From Cytophagales bacterium (GTDB taxonomy: Bacteria > Bacteroidota > Bacteroidia > Cytophagales > Cyclobacteriaceae), in assembly GCA_022360015.1 (NCBI GenBank), contig JAKSDQ010000153.1, positions 124,001 through 188,000 of the forward strand: a stretch of 64,000 bases of DNA. Direction: 5' to 3'. Under the pieces are notes generated by a model. The model was given only the letters and a program-made list of their open reading frames with translations. It was not told the DNA's origin and searched no databases. A program made the position numbers and the translations under genes. Of the stretch, positions 51,787 to 59,856 are shown piece by piece (position 1 is the stretch's first letter; each line of letters starts with the position of its first letter).

Positions 51787-52314
51787 TCATGTGTAATAAG
51801 GACTGATCATTATGTAGACAATCACACCCGTAACAGCGACATAAAGCCATATGGGAAAGGTTATCCTGGCTAGTTTTTTATGTTTATCGAATTTTTCCGC
51901 CAAAGCTCTCACATAGGTAAATAAGACCAGGGGAATGATAATAATTGAAAGCAGGATATGGCTGATTAAAATAAAAAAGTACACCCCTTTCACCCATCCT
52001 TCACCCCCGAATTTTGTAGAATCACTGGTCATATGGTAAGCCACATACAAAATCAAAAACAGCGCGGAAAGAAAGATGCACACCGTCATTAGATTCTGGT
52101 GGGTCTTACGGTTACCATTTTTTATGGCCACCACGGCTATGACAAGCAATACGGCCGTCACACCATTGATAGTGGCATATACAGGTGGCAAAAATGACAA
52201 GTCATAACCATCGATCCTTATTCCAAACAAAGCCGCTACTACAACAGGAATCAGTACCGACAAAACTATTATCAGCTTACGGTATTTAACTTCTTTATCA
52301 ACTACAGTTTTCAT
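51787..52314 (-). CDS. DUF420 family membrane protein
   Basis: A 175-residue protein with five membrane spans, of the DUF420 (YozB/CtaM-like) family, linked to cytochrome oxidase assembly in Gram-positive bacteria. Features: LPPVYATINGVTAVLLVIAV, the basic loop NGNRKTHQNLM, YVAYHMTSDS, then LLSIIIIPLVLFTYVRAL and an aromatic end. His residues in the H-Q-N and Y-H-M motifs could bind heme or copper. It is coupled to the SCO-like gene by a 4-bp ATGA overlap (52311-52314). Confidence 0.85.
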   Translation of the reverse strand: MKTVVDKEVKYRKLIIVLSVLIPVVVAALFGIRIDGYDLSFLPPVYATINGVTAVLLVIAVVAIKNGNRKTHQNLMTVCIFLSALFLILYVAYHMTSDSTKFGGEGWVKGVYFFILISHILLSIIIIPLVLFTYVRALAEKFDKHKKLARITFPIWLYVAVTGVIVYIMISPYYT

Positions 52315-52955
52315 TTCCGATTACGATTTAAAATTTTAAGCTCTACGATCAACCGTTCGATTTCACTATCATCCAATCCATTGAAATAACCCCTTATGCT
52401 TCCCTGATGATCGGCCAGCACAATTGTATTATTAGTATTGTCACTTATTGCATCGAAGTCAATGACAAATCCGCACCGGGCCAGTTGGTTGGTGTACACC
52501 GGGTTGGCGTAGCCAAAAAACCAGGTATTCTTTCTGGCTCCATACTTGCCGGCCACCGCTTTTAATTGTAAAGCCGTTGAGGTGTCCTTTTGGGGTTGTA
52601 TAGTCAAAATTCTGATTTGGTTCGACGCTGGCAAGGAGCCCTGCACCCTGGCAAGGGCCATGTTTACGCGGTGGCTGACCGGATCCGAAAGATCTTGTGT
52701 AAAATATACTACCAGGGCAGCTCCGGTAAGGTAATCCCGGCTGATCTCCTGCCCGGTATAATCCGGAAAGGAAAAATCCGGGATCAGGTGCTGACCTTTC
52801 TGAAATTCACAATCAGTAAAGACGGTATCAATCCCATCCTTGTAGTAAACCGGTAAGTCATATTCGTTTACGCCAAATATTTTAAGGAAAACAAAAATCA
52901 ATGCCGGCACCATCAATATGATCAAAAGCAATACTGCCTTTAGGTTTTTATTCAT
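52311..52955 (-). CDS. SCO1/SenC-like protein lacking the copper motif
   Basis: A 214-residue membrane-anchored thioredoxin-fold protein (span at residues 7-27). SCO-family landmarks remain: HLIPDFSFPDYTGQEISRDYL, ALVVYFTQDLSDPVS, VLADHQGSIRGYFNGLDDSE. The copper-binding C-x3-C that should follow the VVYFT strand is replaced by TQDLSDPVS, and the distal His is not evident (DNTNNTIVLAD). It therefore probably cannot deliver copper to the CuA site in the normal way; a chaperone or scaffold role is possible. It lies at the start of the unit downstream of the oxidase terminator. Confidence 0.82.
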   Translation of the reverse strand: MNKNLKAVLLLIILMVPALIFVFLKIFGVNEYDLPVYYKDGIDTVFTDCEFQKGQHLIPDFSFPDYTGQEISRDYLTGAALVVYFTQDLSDPVSHRVNMALARVQGSLPASNQIRILTIQPQKDTSTALQLKAVAGKYGARKNTWFFGYANPVYTNQLARCGFVIDFDAISDNTNNTIVLADHQGSIRGYFNGLDDSEIERLIVELKILNRNRK

Positions 52956-52978
52956 TCTTCAGGGCATTGGTAAAACGA

Positions 52979-53016
52979 AATAAAAAAGGCTCATGGTAAT
53001 CAGAGAACCATGAACC
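52979..53016 (-). terminator. Rho-independent terminator after oxidase subunit IV
   Basis: On the minus strand GGTTCATGGT pairs with ACCATGAGCC (10 bp, one G-U) around a 9-nt loop and is followed by TTTTTTATTT. It separates the respiratory operon from the SCO/DUF420/DUF983 group. Confidence 0.85.
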
Positions 53017-53043
53017 TTTCGATACTTTTATTGAATGAAATTA

Positions 53044-53373
53044 TTATCTTACTATTAAAATAGAACCTCCTTCAACAATCAGGGCTATAAGTAACCACAC
53101 TACGAAGGCCATGGGAATCAAGATCGAGTAAATCAACGATTTCACCTCGTGTCCCAGGTGCATAAACTCTGCAACAATATAAAAAGCCTTTACAACGGTC
53201 ATCAAAATAAAGGTGACTATTTTTATCATTCTGTATTCCGGAGGCAAAATAAAAGCCACTGCGAACTCACAGGCAGTTACAATGCCCAGAATGAGTGCAA
53301 CTCTCCAGATTTTACGGATTTTCTCCTTATCAGGCGGCTGAACAGCAACTTTGTTGGTTTCTTCACTTTGCAT
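53044..53373 (-). CDS. Cytochrome c oxidase subunit IV (prokaryotic type)
   Basis: A 109-residue protein with three membrane spans of the COX4/CyoD-like family: RKIWRVALILGIVTACEFAVAF, a middle span containing ILMTVVKAFYIVAEFMHL (the conserved K-x-x-x-V-x-x-x-x-M-H-L), and VVWLLIALIVEGG. It stabilises the oxidase core. It is the last gene before the intrinsic terminator and lies 24 bp after the subunit III gene. Confidence 0.9.
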   Translation of the reverse strand: MQSEETNKVAVQPPDKEKIRKIWRVALILGIVTACEFAVAFILPPEYRMIKIVTFILMTVVKAFYIVAEFMHLGHEVKSLIYSILIPMAFVVWLLIALIVEGGSILIVR

Positions 53374-53397
53374 ATCAAAAGAATTTATGTCAGATTA

Positions 53398-54168
53398 TTA
53401 AACAAGATAGAAAAAGGTAAACACAAATACCCAAACCAGGTCGACAAAATGCCAGTATAATCCTACTTTTTCAACCATTTCATAGTGTCCCCGCCGGTCA
53501 TAGTACCCGGTGGCGGCGCGGTAAAAGATAAGAAAGTTAAGCAGTACACCGCTGGCTACGTGTGTTCCGTGAAATCCTGTGATAAAAAAGAACAGGGCAG
53601 CAAAAGGTGGCGGGCCATATTCATTGACTGTCAGATTTGCCCCATGAACTGTTTTTGTCACCCACTCCCCGTCAATCAGAAACCTGGCTATGGTTCCTGT
53701 ATCGGTACCATGAATAAAATGTGACCATTCCCACGCCTGGCAGCCCAGAAAAGTGAGCCCACCGAAGATGGTCCATAACATCCATTTTTCCACAGCCTTC
53801 CGGTCGTTCCTGTGTCCTGCTTCCACGGCAAGTACCATAGTAACACTGCTCAGGATCAAAATAAAGGTCATAATACCGACAAAAACGAGTGGCAAAGGCA
53901 CTCCATGCAAAAATGGCACTGCTTCAAAAACCTTTTCAGGAATAGGCCACCATTCCTGGGAAAATTGAAAGTCTTCCACACTGCCGGTATAGGCGGGGTT
54001 ACTGAATCTAATCAATCCGTAGGTTATCAATAATGCTGAAAATGTGAAAGCATCGGAGAGTAGGAAAAACCACATCATGAGCTTACCATAGCTTGCTTTA
54101 AAAGGAGACTTTCCCCCCTTCCACAGATTTTCAGACCGTGCGCCAACTACTGTTGCTGTACTAGACAT
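53398..54168 (-). CDS. Cytochrome c oxidase subunit III (larger copy)
   Basis: A 256-residue, seven-span heme-copper oxidase subunit III. Landmarks: KLMMWFFLLSDAFTFSALLI, RNDRKAVEKWMLWTIFGGLTF, FLGCQAWEWSHFI, FFITGFHGTHVASGVL, and the end HFVDLVWVFVFTFFYLV. The conserved W-E-W-x-H and HVxxG motifs are present. It stabilises subunit I proton uptake. It lies 15 bp after the shorter paralogue; both are probably used in the same complex. Confidence 0.93.
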   Translation of the reverse strand: MSSTATVVGARSENLWKGGKSPFKASYGKLMMWFFLLSDAFTFSALLITYGLIRFSNPAYTGSVEDFQFSQEWWPIPEKVFEAVPFLHGVPLPLVFVGIMTFILILSSVTMVLAVEAGHRNDRKAVEKWMLWTIFGGLTFLGCQAWEWSHFIHGTDTGTIARFLIDGEWVTKTVHGANLTVNEYGPPPFAALFFFITGFHGTHVASGVLLNFLIFYRAATGYYDRRGHYEMVEKVGLYWHFVDLVWVFVFTFFYLV

Positions 54169-54183
54169 AAAACTATTTTTAAA

Positions 54184-54789
54184 TTAATGATTCATTAGCA
54201 AAAATAAGAACAAATAAATCCAAAGTCCATCTAAAAAATGCCAATATGTTGCACACATCTCGATTTGGACCATATTCCTGGAATGTACCTTATATCTGAA
54301 TGCCGATATCAGTACGATTATTAAAAATATGACACCGGTTACCAGGTGAAACCCATGCAGTCCTGTGAATACATAAACAAAAGAACCTGCCGGCGTCCCG
54401 GGGTCGGAGAAGATTACATGCTGGACTTTAAGTTCATTCCATGACAGGTATTGTCCAATTAAAAAAGCAACCCCAAGCACGGTAGTCAAAGTCATTGCTA
54501 TCTTCAATGTATTTATATTATCTTTTTTCGCAGCGCTGTAGGCCAGGTGCATAGACAGGCTGCTCAGCAAAATCACTGCTGTATTTACCCAGAAAACATC
54601 CGGTAAATTGAAATCCAACCAGTTACCCTCACCCTGTCTTACAATGTACGCACTAGTCATGGCCGCAAAAATCATGACAATAGAAATAATGAAGAGCCAC
54701 AACGCAAACTTTTTAGGGTGCATGGCGAGTGGCTGTATGACTTTATCTCTTGCTTCCAGGTTATTTTCAATATTCATTTCCATCTCCAT
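54184..54789 (-). CDS. Cytochrome c oxidase subunit III (shorter copy)
   Basis: A 201-residue, five-span subunit III-type protein: HPKKFALWLFIISIVMIFAAM, VFWVNTAVILLSSLSMHLAY, GSFVYVFTGLHGFHLVTGVI and the C-terminal HFLDGLWIYLFLF. It lacks the first two spans of the full subunit, as is common for the first of the two subunit III genes in Bacteroidota. It is preceded by ctaB (5-bp gap) and followed by the longer copy. Confidence 0.92.
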   Translation of the reverse strand: MEMEMNIENNLEARDKVIQPLAMHPKKFALWLFIISIVMIFAAMTSAYIVRQGEGNWLDFNLPDVFWVNTAVILLSSLSMHLAYSAAKKDNINTLKIAMTLTTVLGVAFLIGQYLSWNELKVQHVIFSDPGTPAGSFVYVFTGLHGFHLVTGVIFLIIVLISAFRYKVHSRNMVQIEMCATYWHFLDGLWIYLFLFLLMNH

Positions 54790-54794
54790 AATCT

Positions 54795-55715
54795 TTAAAC
54801 CTTATCTAACAAAAATGCTATTTGAACAACCGGCAAATAAACGAAAGAACCAAACATAATGCCCAGCGCCGATTTTCTGGATTCACTTACATTCCCGGGA
54901 AGGCAATCCCTGATCAACTTGAAAGTCTGCGCGAGGAACAACACCCCGCAGACTGTCGCCACTATGGCTGAATTTATTCCGGTAAGGCCAAATTTGGCTG
55001 GTAACAAGCCCAGCGGAATTAAAAACAATGTATATGTCATGATTTGAAATGCCGTATGCAAGTCTTTTTTTCCCCTGCCGGGTAATAACTTAAAACCGGC
55101 TTTCCTGTAATCCTCATCCGATACCCAGGCAATGGCCCAGAAATGTGGAAACTGCCAGATAAACTGGATTCCAAATAAAATCAGGGCATTAGCATCTATG
55201 ACACCGGTTATGGCAACCCATCCTAAAAGTGGCGGCAATGCCCCGGGAATGGCCCCTACAAAAACGGCTATCGGCCCTACCCGCTTTAATGGCGTATACA
55301 CAAACCCGTACAATATCATAGAAACAAATGATAGGAAGGTGGTCAACGGATTAGTGAACTGATGCAAAATAGCCAGCCCCAGAATGCCCAGAACTCCCGA
55401 TAGAATGATGGACTCTTTTACAGTAACCTTACGGGTAGGCAGTGGCCTGTTACAGGTACGGGTCATCATCGCATCCAGATCTTTTTCAATGATCTGATTA
55501 ATAATAATCGCAGCACCCGAGATCATAAAACCTCCCAGGCACAACATAATGAGCACCTGCCAGTCCAGGCTACCGGTGGTACCCAGGACATAACCAAATC
55601 CCGAAGAAAATGCTACCAGAAAAGATAACCTGAACTTAACCAGCTCAAAATAGGCCTTTGACTTTATTCTCAGTTCTTTGAATAGGTTAATATGGTTCGA
55701 AGTAGCGGTAATCAT
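54795..55715 (-). CDS. ctaB: Protoheme IX farnesyltransferase (heme O synthase)
   Basis: A 306-residue UbiA-family prenyltransferase, which attaches farnesyl to heme B to make heme O for the oxidase. The first Asp-rich motif is NQIIEKDLDAMMTRTCNRPL and the second region is AWVSDEDYRKAGFKLLP; VEYTPLKR-like FVYTPLKRVGPIAVFVGAIP is typical. Nine spans are predicted. It overlaps the end of ctaA by 4 bp (ATGA), so heme O and heme A synthesis are coupled. Confidence 0.95.
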   Translation of the reverse strand: MITATSNHINLFKELRIKSKAYFELVKFRLSFLVAFSSGFGYVLGTTGSLDWQVLIMLCLGGFMISGAAIIINQIIEKDLDAMMTRTCNRPLPTRKVTVKESIILSGVLGILGLAILHQFTNPLTTFLSFVSMILYGFVYTPLKRVGPIAVFVGAIPGALPPLLGWVAITGVIDANALILFGIQFIWQFPHFWAIAWVSDEDYRKAGFKLLPGRGKKDLHTAFQIMTYTLFLIPLGLLPAKFGLTGINSAIVATVCGVLFLAQTFKLIRDCLPGNVSESRKSALGIMFGSFVYLPVVQIAFLLDKV

Positions 55716-56794
55716 ATTTTAGTAACTATTCGAGGGTGAACACGGGTGTAATTTCCTGCTTGTAAAAGAAGGTAATACTGAAGGCCAATAATGACCAGGG
55801 CAACCAATAGGTGCACCGGCTGAAGCACTGCCGGAATAGCAAAATAAGCCATCAAGGTCCCTGAAATTATTTCGATCAGCACAACCAGCAACAGTAACTT
55901 TGTTAAATTGTAAAACCTTCCGGTTTTTTCAGTAATATTTTTGACGAGATAATATATCAGATAAACATGTAATGCCAGGATTAACAATGAATAAGACCGG
56001 TGAATCAAAAATTCGATACCGATGTTTGCAATCCACTGGTCACGACTGGCAAATTCAAAATTGGCAGCTATGACATCTACGGCTTCCCGTACCTGTGTTC
56101 CCAGGATAATTTGACTAAACGTTAAAATAATACTGATTACAAACAATAGATTCAGCATCTTGTGTGAGCCTTTCCATTTTAATTGAACATCACCTTTACC
56201 TGTATAATAAACGAGGTATATCAACATAAACATAATTACCATCGCCAGTATCATGTGTATCGTAACCATCCAGGGCAACAGGTTGGTAGAAACCACAATA
56301 GATCCTATCCATGCCTGAAACAACACCAGGAGAAAACATGCGACCGACAGGTAAAAAACCCTGGGGCTCGTTTTCCTGTAAGCAACCGAAGCAACCAGTG
56401 TTCCAAAAATCAGTATGCCTATTACTGCCCCCACTAATCTGTTTATGTATTCAGTCCAGGTTTTATATTTATTAAATTCAGCCTCTACAAGGATGGATTT
56501 ATCATTTCTGATCTTGTCAGCCAATTGTGTAAATCCCAATGCCTCCAAATAGCCTGAAAACTTTTCATTTTTTTTAGCCCTTTTGGCCGCGTAAATCTCC
56601 CTGTAATCTTCCGGAAGCTCGCCAACATCTGTCGGCGGCACTATTTGACCGAAACATTTCGGCCAGTCCGGGCATCCCATTCCCGACCCTGTACTACGAA
56701 CAATGCCGCCGACCAGTATAAGAAAATAGACTGCTATTAAAGTTGTAAAGCTTATTTTTTGAAAGAACGAATTATCTTTCCTCACTCGCTTCAT
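55712..56794 (-). CDS. ctaA: Heme A synthase (COX15/CtaA)
   Basis: A protein of about 360 residues with eight spans that oxidises heme O to heme A. The start is taken at the ATG 56794 (MKRVRKDNSFFQKI); a TTG two codons upstream also lies in frame. The first extracytoplasmic loop contains GGIVRSTGSGMGCPDWPKCF, with the redox Cys pair of the family, and conserved His residues are in TIHMILAMVIMF, FLIHRSYSLLILALHVY and LQPVHLLVALV. A long loop (YAAKRAKKNEKFSGYLEAL) between spans 1 and 2 is typical of Bacteroidota homologues. Its start overlaps the end of coxA by 23 bp. Confidence 0.94.
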   Translation of the reverse strand: MKRVRKDNSFFQKISFTTLIAVYFLILVGGIVRSTGSGMGCPDWPKCFGQIVPPTDVGELPEDYREIYAAKRAKKNEKFSGYLEALGFTQLADKIRNDKSILVEAEFNKYKTWTEYINRLVGAVIGILIFGTLVASVAYRKTSPRVFYLSVACFLLVLFQAWIGSIVVSTNLLPWMVTIHMILAMVIMFMLIYLVYYTGKGDVQLKWKGSHKMLNLLFVISIILTFSQIILGTQVREAVDVIAANFEFASRDQWIANIGIEFLIHRSYSLLILALHVYLIYYLVKNITEKTGRFYNLTKLLLLVVLIEIISGTLMAYFAIPAVLQPVHLLVALVIIGLQYYLLLQAGNYTRVHPRIVTKI

Positions 56795-58664
56795 CCACAA
56801 TAATGCCTTCTTGTTTCACCTCCTCCTGTTCAATCAACTCGTTTTCATGCGGTAAATTGGACTCAGGAGTCTGGGAATAGGGAACAGTCTGAGGTATAAA
56901 GTCCTCTTTAGCTCCCGGTTTGCTATAGTCATATGGCCATCGGTAAACTGTAGGAATTTCACCAGGCCAGTTACCATGACCAGGAAATCTGGGTGTTGTC
57001 CACTCCAGCGTATTTGATCGCCAGGGATTTTCAGATGCCAGTCTGCCCCTGAAAATGCTGTATATAAAATTGAATACAAAAATAAACTGCGCTCCAAAGG
57101 TGATGATGGCGGCCGCACTCACAAACATATTTAAATCTGTGAATGATGAAAAGGCGTCAAAATTCGTAAACGTGTAATATCTTCTTGGGAATCCTGCAAT
57201 ACCAATGTAATGCATCGGGAAAAATACCAGGTAAACGCCTATAAAGGTTAGCCAAAAATGAACATAACCCAGTTTATCATCCATCATGCGCCCGAACATC
57301 TTGGGAAACCAGTGATAGATACCGGCCACCATACCAAAGAAGGAGGCACTTCCCATCACAATGTGAAAGTGTGCTACTACAAAGTAAGTGTCATGCAATT
57401 GAATATCAATGGCGGAGTTTCCTAAGAAAATACCGGTCAAACCTCCTGAAATGAAAAGCGAAACCAACCCTATTGAAAACAACATAGCCGGTGTAAATAC
57501 AATATTACCTCTCCAAAGGGTCGTCAGGTAATTAAACACTTTTACCGCAGAAGGTACCGCAATAATTAATGTCAGGAACATGAAAATAGATCCTAAAAAC
57601 GGATTCATACCGGTCACAAACATGTGGTGCGCCCATACCACGAAGGACAGTATGGTAATACCCAACAATGAGCCTACCATAGCACGGTAACCGAAAATCG
57701 GTTTCCTGGAGTTGGTAGATATGATCTCAGAAGTAATGCCTAACGATGGCAAAATCACAATATACACTTCAGGGTGCCCTAAAAACCAGAACAGGTGTTG
57801 AAACAACAGCGCACTTCCCCCTGTATTTGGCAACGCCTCCCCGGCAATGTATATGTCTGAAAGGTAAAAGCTCGTACCGAAGCTCCGGTCAAAAATCAAT
57901 AACAGTGCTGCAGAAAACAACACCGGGAATGAGAGTAATCCGATGACAGCCGTCAGGAAAAACGCCCATATCGTCAAGGGCAATCTTGAAAAGGACATGC
58001 CTTTGGTTCTGAGATTGATTACGGTGGTAATGTAGTTAATACCCCCCAACAGGGAAGATATAATAAACAAAGCCATGGCAATCAACCAAAGTGTCATACC
58101 CCCCTTAGAACCTTGCACTGCATCAGGCAATGCACTTAACGGCGGATAAATCACCCAACCGCCGGATGCAGGGCCGGTAGAAAGAAACAAAGAGGCAAAC
58201 ATAACCACACTGGAAAGAAAGAAGAACCAGTATGACAACATATTCATAAAACCGGAAGCCATGTCACGGGCACCTATCTGAAGCGGAATCAAAAAGTTGC
58301 TGAAAGTACCACTTAACCCGGCTGTAAGTACGAAAAATACCATAATCGTACCATGCATGGTCACCAGTGCAAGGTAGAACTCGGGATCGATTTTTCCTTC
58401 GGCGGTAATCCATTCGCCGAGCATTGGTTTAAGCCATTCCAGGTTCATGTTAGGGAAACCCAGTTGAAGCCGGAAAAGGATAGACATTCCACCACCGATT
58501 ATAGCCCAGAACATCCCTGTAAAAAGGAATTGCTTTCCTATGACCTTATGGTCCAGGGAGAAGATATAGTTCGTGAAAAAGTTACCTTCTTCGTGGTGAT
58601 CATCATGATGCTCATCTTCATGCGCATGTTTTGTGTCTTCGATAGTTCTTATCGTTTCTGCCAT
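56772..58664 (-). CDS. coxA: Cytochrome c oxidase subunit I
   Basis: A 630-residue catalytic subunit carrying the low-spin heme and the heme a3-CuB site, with 12 or more spans. The CuB/cross-link motif LGHPEVYIVILPSLG holds the His, the proton-gating Glu and the Tyr; HHMFVTGMNPFLG and HDTYFVVAHFHIVMGSAS supply the other CuB His residues and the two axial heme His. These features mark a type A1 heme-copper oxidase. The cytoplasmic N-terminus is His/Asp/Glu-rich (HAHEDEHHDDHHEEGNFF). The C-terminal tail is acidic. It is flanked by coxB (56-bp gap) and ctaA. Confidence 0.97.
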   Translation of the reverse strand: MAETIRTIEDTKHAHEDEHHDDHHEEGNFFTNYIFSLDHKVIGKQFLFTGMFWAIIGGGMSILFRLQLGFPNMNLEWLKPMLGEWITAEGKIDPEFYLALVTMHGTIMVFFVLTAGLSGTFSNFLIPLQIGARDMASGFMNMLSYWFFFLSSVVMFASLFLSTGPASGGWVIYPPLSALPDAVQGSKGGMTLWLIAMALFIISSLLGGINYITTVINLRTKGMSFSRLPLTIWAFFLTAVIGLLSFPVLFSAALLLIFDRSFGTSFYLSDIYIAGEALPNTGGSALLFQHLFWFLGHPEVYIVILPSLGITSEIISTNSRKPIFGYRAMVGSLLGITILSFVVWAHHMFVTGMNPFLGSIFMFLTLIIAVPSAVKVFNYLTTLWRGNIVFTPAMLFSIGLVSLFISGGLTGIFLGNSAIDIQLHDTYFVVAHFHIVMGSASFFGMVAGIYHWFPKMFGRMMDDKLGYVHFWLTFIGVYLVFFPMHYIGIAGFPRRYYTFTNFDAFSSFTDLNMFVSAAAIITFGAQFIFVFNFIYSIFRGRLASENPWRSNTLEWTTPRFPGHGNWPGEIPTVYRWPYDYSKPGAKEDFIPQTVPYSQTPESNLPHENELIEQEEVKQEGIIVDEASEER

Positions 58665-58720
58665 GGATCTTATATTTTAGAAACTTACAGCCTACTAATG
58701 GCCTGGTTTTGATTTACTAT

Positions 58721-59821
58721 TTAATTGTTTGCACTATTTTCAATTCCAGCAGAAATGGCTGCCAATTCCTTTAAATTAGCGGGTACTTTAGACAGGTAAT
58801 CCTCATTCATTGAGAGCCAGGATTTCTGCTCCGCATACCATTTCTCGTACTCGACCTCTTCCACAACCTCAATCAACAATCTCATGGAAAAGTGCCCCCT
58901 GCCACAGATTTCTGCGCAGGCCAATTCATAATTAAAATTCTTCCATTTTGGCTCACCGGTATCGGGATCGATTTCCTGCCAGAACGGATTGCCACTATTT
59001 TTCAGATCTTCCCGCATTTTGGCCGTGGTTGTATTCGGTACGAACCAAAATCTCGTAGGCATACCTGGTACCGCATCCATTTTCAATCTGAAATGCGGTG
59101 CATAAACGCTGTGCAAAACATCTTTTGCCCTGATCTTAAATTCAACAGGTTTATTTACCGGTAAGAATATTTTTCTTGGAATAAAATCATCAAAGGAGGA
59201 TTTATCACTAAAATCAATTCCCAGACTATTTACCTCATCGATCATCCGGAAATCAAAGGAGCCCAGTTGCTTATCCTTTCCAGGATACCTGGCTGTCCAT
59301 TGAAATTGTTGCCCTACAATCTCAACAACCTCCGCACCTTCAGGTGCCTTGTCAGTAATATCTGTCCAGGCCTTCCAACCACTGAAAACCAATCCGGTTA
59401 AAACGATGGCCGGAATAACCGTCCAGTAAATCTCCAGTTTGTTGTTTTCAGGATAGTAAAGGGCTTTGGCGTTTTTCTTGTATTGATATCTGTAAGAAAA
59501 CCAAAACAGGAGGATATGTGTAAGGATAAACACGATACCCGTCACTATGGTCGAAATCCAGAATAAATTATCTGTGACTATCCCATGATCGGAAGCGACT
59601 GGTAATTTGTACTCATTTTGCCTGACAATAGAATACCAAAAGAATAATGCCCCGGCTGCAATGAGAAATACCATCATTAAAACCGCATTCACCTTGTTGC
59701 TGGTCGATGCCCTTCTCTGCCCTTCTGTCTTCATTACATCGGTTAGCGCGTTGATCCTGAAGAGCAACAGCAATAAAACCACTAGTAATAAAAGTCCTGC
59801 AATTATCGCAAATGTTAACAT
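58721..59821 (-). CDS. coxB: Cytochrome c oxidase subunit II (CuA)
   Basis: A 366-residue subunit with a signal-like first span, a second about residues 45-66 (VNAVLMMVFLIAAGALFFWY), a third about 86-108, then the periplasmic cupredoxin domain. CuA ligands: VLHSVYAPHFRLKMDAVPG (His) and CAEICGRGHFSMRLL (two Cys, His, Met). This identifies a cytochrome c-oxidising enzyme. No cytochrome c domain is fused at the C-terminus, which is polar (SWLSMNEDYLSKVPANLKEL). It links the actF gene (35-bp gap) to coxA. Confidence 0.96.
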   Translation of the reverse strand: MLTFAIIAGLLLLVVLLLLLFRINALTDVMKTEGQRRASTSNKVNAVLMMVFLIAAGALFFWYSIVRQNEYKLPVASDHGIVTDNLFWISTIVTGIVFILTHILLFWFSYRYQYKKNAKALYYPENNKLEIYWTVIPAIVLTGLVFSGWKAWTDITDKAPEGAEVVEIVGQQFQWTARYPGKDKQLGSFDFRMIDEVNSLGIDFSDKSSFDDFIPRKIFLPVNKPVEFKIRAKDVLHSVYAPHFRLKMDAVPGMPTRFWFVPNTTTAKMREDLKNSGNPFWQEIDPDTGEPKWKNFNYELACAEICGRGHFSMRLLIEVVEEVEYEKWYAEQKSWLSMNEDYLSKVPANLKELAAISAGIENSANN

Positions 59822-59856
59822 ATCTCCTTAATTTATCAAATTTGTTTTTTTAACAG

